A stretch of 62,776 nt of DNA from Bacteroidota bacterium (lineage in GTDB: Bacteria; Bacteroidota; Bacteroidia; AKYH767-A; OLB10), in assembly GCA_023251535.1 (NCBI GenBank), contig JAHEYP010000022.1:1-62776 (forward strand). The letters are read 5' to 3'. Position numbers and translations under genes: made by a program. Every line of letters starts with the position of its first letter. The first letter of the stretch is position 1. The notes beneath the pieces were generated by a model. That model was not told the DNA's origin. It saw nothing but the letters and a program-made list of their open reading frames with translations, and ran no database searches. Below, piece after piece: positions 32,533 to 42,199 of this stretch.

Positions 32533-34941
32533 TTAATTCCTAAGGGGTTTTCCGGTAGTTAAAATTGATTGAATTCTTTCAAGCGTCTTTTTTTCGCCTG
32601 TTAACGACAGAAATGCCTCTCTTTCAAGGTCTAACAAGTATTGCTCAGACACCAAAGATGGTGCCGAAAGGTCGCCTCCGCACATAACATAGCCCAATTT
32701 TTGACTAATTAGCTGGTCATGTTCCGAAATATAATGGCCCGAAAGCATACTATTTGCTCCAACCCAGATCAATCCCAAGCCACTTTTTCCAAGAACTTTT
32801 ATATCTTTTCTTTGAATCGGTTGCGTGTATCCGGCATCAGCCATTTCAATTGCCGCGCGTTTAGCATCGGCAATTAAGCGACTTTTATTTAAACTGATTT
32901 CATCGCGCCCGAGTTTCAAAATTCCCATATCAAATGCTTCAGCAGCGCTGGTCGATACTTTGGCTTGTCCGATGGTAAGGAACTTTTCGCGTAGCGTATT
33001 GGTTTCGATATCTCCATCCCTCGTTCCATCCGCAAAGCGTAAAGCGAATTCTTTTGTTCCGCCTCCGCCAGGGATTAATCCGACCCCAAATTCTACTAGT
33101 CCGGTGTATAATTCAGCATGTGCTTGAACTTTGTCGGCATGTAATGTCATTTCACATCCGCCGCCTAAAGTGAGACCAAATGGTGCAACGACTACCGGAA
33201 TCGATGAATACCTTACACGCATGTTCATTTGCTGGAACATTCGTATCGCCATGTCAATTTCATCATACTCTTGCTCTATGGCCATCATAAATACCATCGC
33301 CAAGTTAGCTCCGGCCGAGAAGTTGGCACCGTCGTTACCGATAACTAATCCTTTATAACTTTTTTCGGCTAGTTCAATGGCTTTGTTAACTCCCATTACC
33401 ACATCACTGCCCATCGTATTCATCTTAGTATTGAATTCGCAACATAAAACATCGTCGCCAATATCAATTACATTGCATCCTCCGTTAGTCCACACTGTTT
33501 TTGTTCCGCGTAGCGGATGTAGTACAACGTAGTTTTCTTGTCCCGGAATCAGCTGATATTTTCCTGATGTAATATCGTAGTAAAGCTTCTTGCCGTTCTC
33601 GATACTATAAAAGGAGTTAATGCCTTTCGCAAGCATATCATATACCCAAGGCGCTGGCTTAAATCCTGCAGCTTCCATGGCCTTTACAGTGGTAGGAACA
33701 TCGAATAAATCCCATGTTTCATACGGTCCGATTTCCCATCCGAATCCCGCTTCTAACGCTGCGTCTATACGAAAAACTTCATCGGCGATTTCAGGAATCC
33801 TTTCACTAACATATTGAAAGAGTCCGTAGAATGATTCACGGTAAAAATCTCCTGCTTTGTCTTTGCCTTTTATAAGTACTTTTAATCGTTGACGTAAATC
33901 GTCGATCGTTTTGGTTGATTCTAATGTTTCGAATTTGGCTTTTACCTGCGGACGATATTCGAGTGTTTTTAAGTCGAGCGCAAGGATGTCCGACTTGCCT
34001 TTTTCATTCTTAACTTTCTTGTAAAATCCTTGTTTTGTTTTATCTCCAAACCATTTTTGTTCTACCATTTTACTGATGTATCCTGGCAGTTCAAACATAG
34101 CATTCTTTGAGTCGTTAGGAACGCCTGCTTTTAGTCCGTTGGCTACATGCACTAATGTGTCAAGTCCAACTACATCACAAGTACGGAAGGTAGCCGATTT
34201 CGGTCGACCAATAACTGGGCCCGTAAGCTTATCAACTTCTTCGACTGTTAATCCCGATTTTTCTACTTGATGGAACAACGATAAAATGCTGAATACCCCA
34301 ATGCGATTTGCAATAAATGCAGGTGTGTCTTTGCAGAGAACGGTAGTCTTGCCGAGATGTAAATCGCCGTATTGCATTAGGAAATCGATAACGGAAGGAT
34401 CAGTATCTGGTCCCGGAATGATTTCTAGTAATCTTAAATATCGCGGAGGATTAAAAAAGTGCGTTCCGCAGAAATTTTTGCGGAAATCTTCGCTTCTTCC
34501 TGCCGACATAATATGCATTGGAATACCTGACGTATTTGATGTAATCAATGAGCCCGGCTTGCGGAATTGCTCAACTTGTTCGAATACTTTGCGTTTGATA
34601 TCGGCATTCTCAACAACTACTTCCATTACCCAGTCGCAGTCGCTAATATCTTTTAAGTTATCTGTAAAATTTCCAGTCTTGATTTTTGTAGCAGTTGCTT
34701 TGCGATAAAGAGCAGAAGGGTTCGCCTTTACGGTTGCTTGCATAGCCTCATTCACAATTCGGTTTCTTACCAACGGATGCTCCATGGTAAGACCTTTTGC
34801 AGTTTCTTCAGCAGTTAATTCACGAGGTAGAATATCGAGTAACATAACATCCACTCCGATATTGGCAAAATGACAAGCAATGCGCGAGCCCATAATTCCT
34901 GAACCTAGGATTGCTATTTTTCGAATCGTTCTTTTTTGCAT
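32533..34941 (-). CDS. fadB: 3-hydroxyacyl-CoA dehydrogenase / enoyl-CoA hydratase fusion
   Basis: Bifunctional beta-oxidation enzyme of 802 residues. The NAD-dependent hydroxyacyl-CoA dehydrogenase comes first (IAILGSGIMGSRIACHFANIG near residue 8; SNTSGIPMHIM and GTHFFNPPRYLRLLEII later), followed from about residue 500 by the enoyl-CoA hydratase domain (LVIGNDGANFSAGANLAMVF and GGGCEMTLHADKV, with FGVGLIPGGGGTKEF). This order is opposite to E. coli FadB and like the B. subtilis FadN/Bacteroidota type. A TACATTTG promoter element lies about 57 nt upstream. Partner of fadA at 29897. Confidence 0.95.
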   Translation of the reverse strand: MQKRTIRKIAILGSGIMGSRIACHFANIGVDVMLLDILPRELTAEETAKGLTMEHPLVRNRIVNEAMQATVKANPSALYRKATATKIKTGNFTDNLKDISDCDWVMEVVVENADIKRKVFEQVEQFRKPGSLITSNTSGIPMHIMSAGRSEDFRKNFCGTHFFNPPRYLRLLEIIPGPDTDPSVIDFLMQYGDLHLGKTTVLCKDTPAFIANRIGVFSILSLFHQVEKSGLTVEEVDKLTGPVIGRPKSATFRTCDVVGLDTLVHVANGLKAGVPNDSKNAMFELPGYISKMVEQKWFGDKTKQGFYKKVKNEKGKSDILALDLKTLEYRPQVKAKFETLESTKTIDDLRQRLKVLIKGKDKAGDFYRESFYGLFQYVSERIPEIADEVFRIDAALEAGFGWEIGPYETWDLFDVPTTVKAMEAAGFKPAPWVYDMLAKGINSFYSIENGKKLYYDITSGKYQLIPGQENYVVLHPLRGTKTVWTNGGCNVIDIGDDVLCCEFNTKMNTMGSDVVMGVNKAIELAEKSYKGLVIGNDGANFSAGANLAMVFMMAIEQEYDEIDMAIRMFQQMNMRVRYSSIPVVVAPFGLTLGGGCEMTLHADKVQAHAELYTGLVEFGVGLIPGGGGTKEFALRFADGTRDGDIETNTLREKFLTIGQAKVSTSAAEAFDMGILKLGRDEISLNKSRLIADAKRAAIEMADAGYTQPIQRKDIKVLGKSGLGLIWVGANSMLSGHYISEHDQLISQKLGYVMCGGDLSAPSLVSEQYLLDLEREAFLSLTGEKKTLERIQSILTTGKPLRN

Positions 34942-34997
34942 AAAATCAAGTTTATCACCTTCACGGTCGGACTGAAATAATCCCGCTCTAAATTAAA

Positions 34998-35005
34998 CAA
35001 ATGTA
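34998..35005 (-). promoter_or_regulatory. -7 promoter element for fadB
   Basis: Minus-strand TACATTTG, an exact TAnnTTTG match, 56 nt before the start codon at 34941. Confidence 0.6.
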
Positions 35006-35245
35006 GATCAGACAGCCCTGTTTACGCTTAATTTTTAATGAAGATGAAAGGCGTAAACCAACCTTCGAAACGAAAAACAACGGTTCATGTTTCATAATAG
35101 GGAGGATGTTTATGGCAAAATGAGTACCTTGGTGATTGTATTTATTGTCCGAAATCGAGTTTTTACGCTTTTTTCAAGGTTTTATCCGTCCCCAAAATTC
35201 TTATAATGCACATTAACAGGCAATTACATATTCAAATCAAAAACT

Positions 35246-35253
35246 TAAATTTG
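35246..35253 (+). promoter_or_regulatory. -7 promoter element for the DUF5606 gene
   Basis: TAAATTTG, an exact match, 23 nt before ATG 35277. Confidence 0.65.
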
Positions 35254-35276
35254 CATCCCTATAATGTAACACAATT

Positions 35277-35906
35277 ATGAGTTTCGATAAGATTATTTCG
35301 ATCCCCGGCATGAGCGGGTTGTTTCAAATGGTTGCGCAAATGCGTAACGGAGGTTTTGTGGTAGAAGGACTATCCGACAAACGTCGTATCCCCGTTTCTG
35401 CTATGCAACGTATCATTATGTTGAAGGATGTAGCAATCTACACAGTAGATGAAGATATGCCTTTATATGATGTTTTCAAGAAGATGAAAGAAAACGATGC
35501 AATTGCTGCTTCTGTTAGTCCGAAGTCTGAGCCTGCAGATCTTAAAATTGCATTGAAGAAAATTCTTCCTGAATTCGATGAAGAACGAGTTCATACTTCT
35601 GATATCCGTAAGATGTTTACTTGGTATACATTGTTAAAGGATATTATAGGTTCTGCTGAGAGTGAAGCAGCAATGAATCCTGTTGCAGAGGAAGCAGCTC
35701 CGGTTGCTGAAGCAGCTACAGAAGAAAAACCAAAGGCTAAAGCAAAAGCTAAGAAAGAAGAAGCTGCTGCACCTGCTGAAGGCGAAGAAGCTCCTAAGAA
35801 AAAGGCTGTTAAGAAGAAGAAAGCTGACGATGCAGAAGCTTCATCAGAAGAAGCTGCAGCTCCAAAGAAAAAAGCAGCTGCTAAGAAAACTACTAAGAGC
35901 GAATAA
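35277..35906 (+). CDS. DUF5606 protein with Lys/Ala-rich tail
   Basis: A 209-residue cytoplasmic protein of unknown function, common in Bacteroidota. The globular N-terminal part (about 1-120) has the family features FDKIISIPGMSGLFQMVAQMRNGGF and VEGLSDKRRIPVSAMQ. The C-terminal 85 residues are low-complexity, rich in Ala, Lys and Glu, with KAKAKAKK and KKKAVKKKK runs, like histone H1-type tails; this suggests binding to nucleic acid or another polyanion (inference). Monocistronic with a good terminator following. Confidence 0.82.
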   Translation: MSFDKIISIPGMSGLFQMVAQMRNGGFVVEGLSDKRRIPVSAMQRIIMLKDVAIYTVDEDMPLYDVFKKMKENDAIAASVSPKSEPADLKIALKKILPEFDEERVHTSDIRKMFTWYTLLKDIIGSAESEAAMNPVAEEAAPVAEAATEEKPKAKAKAKKEEAAAPAEGEEAPKKKAVKKKKADDAEASSEEAAAPKKKAAAKKTTKSE

Positions 35907-35928
35907 TCTTTCGCAATTAAATAAGCTA

Positions 35929-35960
35929 AAAAGGTTCCGGTGCAAATCGGGACCTTTTTT
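35929..35960 (+). terminator. terminator after the DUF5606 gene
   Basis: Stem AAAAGGTTCC / GGGACCTTTT around GGTGCAAATC-type loop, followed by T residues. Confidence 0.8.
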
Positions 35961-35968
35961 AATTAATG

Positions 35969-36020
35969 ATTGAATGATTGAATGATTGAATGATTGAATG
36001 AATGAATGACTGATTGAATG
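35969..36020. repeat. octanucleotide tandem repeat (ATTGAATG)n
   Basis: Four exact copies of ATTGAATG, one altered copy (AATGAATG), a 4-nt break and one more exact copy. Confidence 0.9.
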
Positions 36021-36095
36021 GAGCTGTGAATGGGAGATTGAATAGGTTTTTTGTATCCTTTCTGAATTTGATTTACTGGAAAATACATTAACGGT

Positions 36096-36122
36096 GTATC
36101 CAAAATTCAAAATTCAAAATCC
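36096..36122. repeat. A-rich dispersed repeat, second copy
   Basis: The string ATCCAAAATTCAAAATTC followed by AAAATCC is shared with 111-136. It lies in the open frame upstream of the M3 peptidase and supports treating that part as non-coding. Confidence 0.6.
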
Positions 36123-36207
36123 AAGATCTTTTCTTAAAAACTTTTTCTCCCCACTGCTATTCGCAGTTTTCTTTTTAATATTTTGGCACCTTAATAAAAA
36201 ATCACTC

Positions 36208-37941
36208 ATGCTCGCTTCAACTTCTTTATTGTCGACCGCCGTTAAACGTAGTTATTTACCTGCCGATTTTGCCTTTTCTTCGAAAGAGGATATTCTCCCC
36301 TTATTTGAGGAGCTAAAAGCCCGTGAGGTGAACGATATTGGTGCTTTTAAGCAATGGTTAACCGATCGAAGTGAGTTGGAGGCTGCCCTTCAGGAGAATG
36401 TAGGATGGCGCTATATCCGTATGAGCTGCGATACCACTAATAAAGAATATACTGATGCTTATACGTTTTTCGTAACTGAAATCCAGCCGCTTATTGCTCC
36501 GCTGAATAATGATCTCGATACTAAAATGCTCGCGTTTCCTTTTGTGGATAGTTTTAATGATAAAGGATTTAAAAATGTATTGCGTCAGGTGCGTAAACGT
36601 GTCGAGATTTTTCGCGCCGAAAACGTTCCTTTAATTGCTGAATTGCAGAATAAAGAACAGGAATATGCTTCCATCACAGGAAGTATGACTGTTGAAGTTG
36701 ATGGTAAAGAATTGACTTTACAACAAGCAGCAAATTTCCTCGAAATTCCTGATCGTGCGAAGCGTGAAGAGGTGTATCGTAAAATTTTATCTCGTCGTTT
36801 ACAAGATCGTGATAAACTCGATGAATTATTTAACGAATTAATAAAATTACGCCACCGTATCGCTCTCAATGCAGGATTTACGAATTACCGCGATTATATG
36901 TTCGCTAATCTCGGACGCTTCGATTATACTCCCGACGATTGCTTTAAATTTCATCATGCTGTCGAGAAATATTTGGTGCCTTTAGTGCAGAAGAATGAGG
37001 AGTCGCATCGTGCTAATGTTGGTGTGGATGTTCTTCGCCCTTGGGATTTAAGTGCAGAGCCCGAAGGGCAAAAACCGCTTCGCCCTTATGATGGTTCAGC
37101 CGATCTTATCAATAAAACAATTGCATGCTTCAACGAAATGGATCCGTTTTTGGGTGCTTGTATTGAAGCATTGAAGAATGAAAATCGCCTCGATTTAGAA
37201 TCTCGTAAAGGCAAGGCTCCTGGTGGATATAATTATCCGCTTTATGAAACGGGAATGCCGTTTATTTTCATGAATTCAACGAATACACTTCGTGATCTAG
37301 TAACAATGGTGCACGAAGGCGGACATGCCGTTCATTCTATCGTAGATCGCCCGCTCGAATTAGTCGATTATAAAAGCTTGCCAAGCGAAGTTGCTGAATT
37401 AGCATCTATGTCGATGGAGCTGATGTCGATGGAGTACTGGAAACATTATTTCAGTAATGATGAAGAGCTTTTAAGAGCGAAGAAAAAGCATCTTGCTGAT
37501 GTATTAAAAGGATTGCCTTGGATTGCGGCTGTAGATGCTTTCCAACACTGGATCTATCTAAATCCTGAGCATACTGCCGATGATCGCCGCAAAGCTTGGA
37601 GAGAGACCTATGCTCGATTCTCAGGTAAAGCAGTGAATTGGGAGGGACTCGATGATGCATTGGAAAATATGTGGCAAAAGCAATTGCATATTTTTGAAGT
37701 GCCGTTCTACTATATTGAATACGGATTCGCTCAATTAGGTGCTATTGCTGTGTGGAGGAATTTTATTCTCGATCAAAAAACAGCACTTGAAAAGTATATC
37801 GCGGCGCTCAGTTTAGGGTATACCGATACAATCGGAGCAATTTATACGGAAGCGGGTATCAGTTTTAATTTTGAAGACCATTATGTAGCTGAATTATCGG
37901 GATTTGTTTCCGATCAATTAGCGAAATTGGAGCAGAAATAA
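36208..37941 (+). CDS. M3-family oligoendopeptidase
   Basis: A 577-residue cytoplasmic zinc metallopeptidase of the thimet/oligoendopeptidase F family, which cleaves short peptides. The zinc motif HEGGH is at residues 369-373 (MVHEGGHAVHS), followed by the third ligand Glu in SLPSEVAELASMSMELMS. Further family features are NAGFTNYRDYMFANLGRFDY and FYYIEYGFAQLGAIAVW. The frame is open back to a GTG at 36094, but the first 38 codons include the dispersed A-rich repeat, so ATG 36208 (MLASTSLLSTAVKRSYLP) is preferred. Monocistronic. Confidence 0.93.
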   Translation: MLASTSLLSTAVKRSYLPADFAFSSKEDILPLFEELKAREVNDIGAFKQWLTDRSELEAALQENVGWRYIRMSCDTTNKEYTDAYTFFVTEIQPLIAPLNNDLDTKMLAFPFVDSFNDKGFKNVLRQVRKRVEIFRAENVPLIAELQNKEQEYASITGSMTVEVDGKELTLQQAANFLEIPDRAKREEVYRKILSRRLQDRDKLDELFNELIKLRHRIALNAGFTNYRDYMFANLGRFDYTPDDCFKFHHAVEKYLVPLVQKNEESHRANVGVDVLRPWDLSAEPEGQKPLRPYDGSADLINKTIACFNEMDPFLGACIEALKNENRLDLESRKGKAPGGYNYPLYETGMPFIFMNSTNTLRDLVTMVHEGGHAVHSIVDRPLELVDYKSLPSEVAELASMSMELMSMEYWKHYFSNDEELLRAKKKHLADVLKGLPWIAAVDAFQHWIYLNPEHTADDRRKAWRETYARFSGKAVNWEGLDDALENMWQKQLHIFEVPFYYIEYGFAQLGAIAVWRNFILDQKTALEKYIAALSLGYTDTIGAIYTEAGISFNFEDHYVAELSGFVSDQLAKLEQK

Positions 37942-38041
37942 AGCTGATTTACAATAAATTAGAAATAATGACGAAATTTTTGTAACCTTTTGGTCCAGTT
38001 TACGAATAAACGGGGTCTAAAAGTGTGTCTACTACAATCGT

Positions 38042-40978
38042 ATGAGTTTATCAATCATTGTTTATTTACTGGTTTCAGCGCTTATCCTTATTGGGATAAT
38101 TGCGATTTACCTGTACATGAAAAACAAGCGATTGAAAGCTTCTCAAAATAAAGAAGATGCCTTTTCATCACTTTTCGAACAACAGGCAGAAGCATGGGTG
38201 GTAATCGACGGAATAACGTTAAAAGCCATCGAGGCAAATCAGAAAGCACTAAATTTATTTGGTGTTTATCGCAAGCCACTTCTCGAAAACTTAAAATTCT
38301 CGAAACTTTTTAGAGAAAACCTCGCTGATGATGAAGTAGGATTACTACTGAATGCAATTGATAACAATACCTTCTCTCATAAATTACTTGATTGCAGAAG
38401 TTTGCAAGGAAGAGTTTTTCCTGTGAATGTGTCAATTTCTCGAGTGGCAGAAGGCAATCTATTCTGTCGTTTCGCTGAACCTACAGAGGTTGCTGTGCCA
38501 ATGAATTTTGGTATTGATGATTCTGCAAAGCAAATTCAGTCGGAAGAAAATTACCAGGAAGAAACAGTATTTGTTGATCCCGAAGGAGAGCAAGAAAGCA
38601 CAATTTATCGTGCTCCCATTGTTAACGATAGTCAAATTTCGTCAGCTTCGAATGATGATGTATCATTAGCGTTAGTTCAGATGGAGTCGAGTGCTGTCGC
38701 AGTTGTTTCATATGAGCAGCGATTCCTGGAAGTAAATACATCGTTTGCATCATTAACTGGGTATTCTGTTGAAGAACTTAAGCAATTATCATTCGACAAT
38801 ATTATTCATCCTTCAGAATCATCGCTACATGCAAAATGGTTTTTAGCGTTAGTTGAAGGTGATTATAAAATTGCTCGTACAGAGCGAAAAATTCTACGTA
38901 AAGATCGGAAACAAGCCTCTGTTGAAATGATGGCTGCGAATCTTTCAGGCAGAAATGCAGTGGTGATTACCGCGGTAGATAATAGCGAGAATAGAAAATC
39001 GCAAGAGTTATTACGACTTAGCAGAGAGAATCTTCTTGCATTAGTTGAAAATACTGGTGAAGCAGTATTCTCTGTTAATGCTCTGGGGACACTAACGGTG
39101 GTGAATAACCGCTTCCGACAATTGTTCGTTTCTACTTTCGAAAGAGATATTAATGAGGGCGATGATTTTAGTGAAATTTTGCCTGCAGAGCAACGTAATA
39201 TTTGGAAAGAACGTGTGAATACTGTTCTGAGAGGAGAAACGTTGAATTTTTCTGAGCATTTTAAAAATGATACAGGCGACGATCGAACTTATGAAGTGCT
39301 ATTGTATCCAGTTCGAAATGACGAAGATTTAGTAACTGGTGTCAGCTTTTCAGCACGTGATATTACGGAGCGATTGCAACAAGAAGAAGAGCTTCGTATC
39401 GCGAAAGAGAAAGCAGAATCGGCTACCGAAGCAAAATCGGAATTCTTGGCAGTAATGAGTCATGAAATCAGAACTCCCCTCAACGGATTGATCGGAATAT
39501 CTGAATTGTTGAATAGCACTAAACTCGATAATCAACAAAAAGAATTTGTAGATATTATTCGCTTAAGCGGAGAAGCACTCTTGCAGGTAATAAGCGACAT
39601 CCTCGACTTCTCGAAGATCGAAGCAAATAAAATGCAATTGGAAGATGCTCCTTTCCATGTGTCGGAAGCCGTGAATGAAACTATGACCATTCTATCGGGT
39701 AGAGCAACTGAAAAAGGCTTGAAACTGAATACGGATATAGGAGTAGATGTGCCTTCGGCTGTTTTAGGCGACAAAGCTCGCTTGCGACAAGTGTTGATGA
39801 ATTTAGTAGGTAATGCTATTAAATTTACTGAACGTGGAAATGTAACTGTCAGCGTTAAGTCGAAGCAAGAAGAAGACGAATTTTATTTAGTATTTACTGT
39901 ATCGGATACAGGTCCGGGAATATCTGAAGAGCAACAAGAAAAATTATTTAATGCCTTCCAACAAGCTGATACCAGTACATTCAGGAAGTATGGCGGAACA
40001 GGACTAGGATTAACCATTTGCAAAACATTAGTGAATCTAATGGGAGGGAAGATCTGGGTCGAGAGTGAACAAGGAAAAGGAAGTAAGTTTTTCTTCACCG
40101 TAAAAACGTCGCCAACAGTAATGCCTGCTATAGCTATTGAAGAATTAAAAGCAGAGCAAGTTGAAGAAGCTGGTCCCCATAAAGTTTTAGCAGAGCGTAT
40201 TCCTGCAAAAATACTTTTAGTAGAAGACAACGACATCAATAGACTTCTAGCATCGAAACTTTTTGCTCGACTAGGGTACGAAATTGAAACCGCTACCGAT
40301 GGAACAGAAGCCATTGAAGCAATCAATAAGTCGTTTTATGATATCGTGTTTATGGACGTTCAGATGCCGAATATGGACGGACTCACTGCAACAAGAACAA
40401 TAAGAACATCGTATACCATTAAAGAACAACCGATCATTGTAGCAATGACGGCATTTGCCTCACCGGAAGACCGACAAGAGTGCTTAGATGCAGGGATGAA
40501 TGATTATACCCCTAAGCCTATCACGATGGAAGACCTAGAGCGCATGATTAAAAAGTGGGTAACTAAAAATACGGTGGACATGAAAGATAAAACAGAAGAA
40601 GAAGTAAGCAAGATGGAAGGGATGTCGGATTTACTCGACCCAGTAACCATTAGTCGATTAGTTGATATCGGCAAAGCTACCGATCCGGGATTCACGCTTC
40701 AAGTACTTGAAATGTTCTCTCGACAAGCACCAGGATGCATTGAAGAAATGCGTACTGCTATTGAAAGTGGCGACTATACCACCATGTGGAAATCGGCTCA
40801 CAAACTAAAAGGTACATGCTTGAATATTGGCGCTAAAAAAGTCGCTGAGATTTGCAAAGACATTGAGCGCAAGGGCAGGAATCTAGAAGTATCTGGGTTG
40901 CAAGGATTAATCATGCAATTAGAAGTCGATTATAACACTACCTACAAAGAATTATCAGGATTGTTTCATTACAACTGA
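38042..40978 (+). CDS. hybrid sensor histidine kinase (PAS-HisKA-HATPase-REC-Hpt)
   Basis: A 978-residue membrane-bound kinase. One TM helix (about 4-26) is followed directly by three PAS-type modules (about 45-140, 205-320, 328-445). The HisKA domain has phospho-acceptor His474 in [14 protein letters not shown]; HATPase_c spans about 575-695 ([33 protein letters not shown]). A receiver at about 722-845 has Asp772 in [12 protein letters not shown], and an Hpt domain near the C terminus has His920 in SAHKLKGTC. No periplasmic sensor is present, so signals are probably cytoplasmic (redox, gas or ligand in a PAS). The terminal Hpt means it should pass phosphate to a separate receiver; none is adjacent. 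Own terminator. Confidence 0.95.
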   Translation: MSLSIIVYLLVSALILIGIIAIYLYMKNKRLKASQNKEDAFSSLFEQQAEAWVVIDGITLKAIEANQKALNLFGVYRKPLLENLKFSKLFRENLADDEVGLLLNAIDNNTFSHKLLDCRSLQGRVFPVNVSISRVAEGNLFCRFAEPTEVAVPMNFGIDDSAKQIQSEENYQEETVFVDPEGEQESTIYRAPIVNDSQISSASNDDVSLALVQMESSAVAVVSYEQRFLEVNTSFASLTGYSVEELKQLSFDNIIHPSESSLHAKWFLALVEGDYKIARTERKILRKDRKQASVEMMAANLSGRNAVVITAVDNSENRKSQELLRLSRENLLALVENTGEAVFSVNALGTLTVVNNRFRQLFVSTFERDINEGDDFSEILPAEQRNIWKERVNTVLRGETLNFSEHFKNDTGDDRTYEVLLYPVRNDEDLVTGVSFSARDITERLQQEEELRIAKEKAESATEAKSEFLAVMSHEIRTPLNGLIGISELLNSTKLDNQQKEFVDIIRLSGEALLQVISDILDFSKIEANKMQLEDAPFHVSEAVNETMTILSGRATEKGLKLNTDIGVDVPSAVLGDKARLRQVLMNLVGNAIKFTERGNVTVSVKSKQEEDEFYLVFTVSDTGPGISEEQQEKLFNAFQQADTSTFRKYGGTGLGLTICKTLVNLMGGKIWVESEQGKGSKFFFTVKTSPTVMPAIAIEELKAEQVEEAGPHKVLAERIPAKILLVEDNDINRLLASKLFARLGYEIETATDGTEAIEAINKSFYDIVFMDVQMPNMDGLTATRTIRTSYTIKEQPIIVAMTAFASPEDRQECLDAGMNDYTPKPITMEDLERMIKKWVTKNTVDMKDKTEEEVSKMEGMSDLLDPVTISRLVDIGKATDPGFTLQVLEMFSRQAPGCIEEMRTAIESGDYTTMWKSAHKLKGTCLNIGAKKVAEICKDIERKGRNLEVSGLQGLIMQLEVDYNTTYKELSGLFHYN

Positions 40979-40997
40979 TTAGGTTAATAATAAACGG

Positions 40998-41037
40998 AAA
41001 GCGGTAAAGGAATTATTCTTCACCGCTTTTTCTGTTT
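40998..41037 (+). terminator. terminator after the hybrid kinase gene
   Basis: Stem AAAGCGGT / ACCGCTTT with a 16-nt loop that itself partly pairs, followed by a T-rich tail. Confidence 0.75.
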
Positions 41038-41792
41038 TAGATAGGGGGGTACGTCCTAATGGAAGGTTGACCAACTTTAATTGAAATTCAATTCTGATAT
41101 AATTTCCCCCTTCAGTTGAAATTGATTAATATCTGAGACTTCATTCTCTATTGCGTACGGAATTTTAACTTTTTTCTGGCTACATTTTTAAAGTCGAACG
41201 GTATATCCGAATCTATATTCGAAGCGGAACGTCCGCCTTAAATTTTTGCGGATAGAACGATGAGAACGACAACGATAGAAAGAAACACTGTTTGAGACAT
41301 GAAGCGTCGACGCAGGAGACGATTCAGGGCGAGTTTGTTTCTTTCCGTTGGAGTTGAAATCGTTCCCGCTAAAAAATTTACAGCGGCTAAATTCTTCCAC
41401 TGCAGGAAAAAGCCAGCGCCATCGCGCGGCTGTAGCGCGTTGAAAGAGGGAAAATGTTTTATCCTGTATTTCTATCATTGAATGAATCTATTGAAAAAAT
41501 AACCCCACAAAGACCAGAAGGCTCCTGTCTGCCCGATAATTTATAGCTAAAACGGTCAACCATATTTAGGGATGTTCAACAAGTCGAACATCCACACTAA
41601 CTTTTCCTACGTCCTGATATAGTCACTGATCTAACTAATTTCACCTTCCTGGCAATTCTAGGAAGCAAATGAAAGAAAGTAAAAAAGCTGGAGGGGTAAT
41701 GCTCAAAAGCATGGTTGACATCAAAAAAAGCACGATGTAACAAGTTAATTTACAGGCAAAAGCAACTTTTTCTAATAAAAACGGTAAAACAT

Positions 41793-41822
41793 TTTGAAAT
41801 TACGGTAATTGTTGTAATTTTG
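41793..41822 (+). promoter_or_regulatory. rpsU promoter (-33 and -7 elements)
   Basis: TTTG at 41793-41796 and TAATTTTG at 41815-41822, 18 nt apart, close to the Bacteroidota spacing of about 19-21. The start codon follows at 41845. Confidence 0.75.
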
Positions 41823-41844
41823 CACTCCCAAAGTAAAAGTCATC

Positions 41845-42039
41845 ATGATCATTGTACCTATCAAGGAAAACGAAACTATCGACAAGGCGTTAAAGAAATT
41901 CAAGAAGAAATTCGAGAAAACAGGCGTAATCAAACAATTACGTGCACGTCAGGCATTTGAAAAGCCATCGATTAGTCGTCGTACTGAAATTAAGAAAGCA
42001 GTATACCGTACGCAATTGCAAGCTCAATTCCAGGCTTAA
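41845..42039 (+). CDS. rpsU: 30S ribosomal protein S21
   Basis: A 64-residue small-subunit protein: MIIVPIKENETIDKALKKFKKKFEKTG, then LRARQAFEKPSISRR, matching bS21 at normal length with the basic C-terminal helix. It sits in the conserved Bacteroidota order rpsU-xerC-hpf-tRNAs-tuf. In this phylum bS21 is reported to help hold back the anti-Shine-Dalgarno sequence of 16S rRNA, which fits the scarcity of Shine-Dalgarno sites here. Strong promoter upstream and terminator just downstream. Confidence 0.97.
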   Translation: MIIVPIKENETIDKALKKFKKKFEKTGVIKQLRARQAFEKPSISRRTEIKKAVYRTQLQAQFQA

Positions 42040-42061
42040 GCAGTTCGTATTTACGATATTC

Positions 42062-42099
42062 ATCCTGATCCCTTTTAGGGGTCAGGATTTTGTTTTTTC
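42062..42099 (+). terminator. terminator after rpsU
   Basis: Stem ATCCTGATCCC / GGGGTCAGGAT with TTTTA loop, followed by a T-rich run. Confidence 0.85.
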
Positions 42100-42199
42100 T
42101 AATATTTCCGAAAATCACATCAGAATTCGGTAATATTTTTCAATTTAGACCGTTCCCATTTAAATATTTGTATTTTTACAGTATATCAAAAATGCGCTG

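Larger units (their letters stand above)
34942..35276. other. divergent intergenic region, promoters only
   Basis: 335 nt between divergent genes. It holds the -7 elements at 34998-35005 (minus) and 35246-35253 (plus); apart from those I see no gene, hairpin or repeat. Confidence 0.6.
40979..41844. other. 866-bp geneless region with a GC-richer patch
   Basis: After the kinase terminator I find no credible gene. The stretch 41180-41480 is GC-richer than its surroundings and contains several inverted repeats (for example GCGGA-ACG-TCCGC near 41224 and CGCGC..GCGCG near 41430) and an antisense frame without protein features. 41570-41593 is an inverted repeat GGATGTTC / GAACATCC, and 41645-41666 is CTTCCT / AGGAAG. 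The region ends at the rpsU promoter. It may be a mobile-element relic or an unannotated RNA. Confidence 0.55.

Noticed and set aside
36094..36207. Upstream extension of the M3 peptidase from GTG
   Set aside because: The added codons include the dispersed A-rich repeat and a non-family hydrophobic stretch; ATG 36208 fits the family.
41188..41481. Overlapping sense and antisense small frames in the GC-richer patch
   Set aside because: They are Arg/Ser/Cys-rich with no family character; the patch is reported as a non-coding feature instead.
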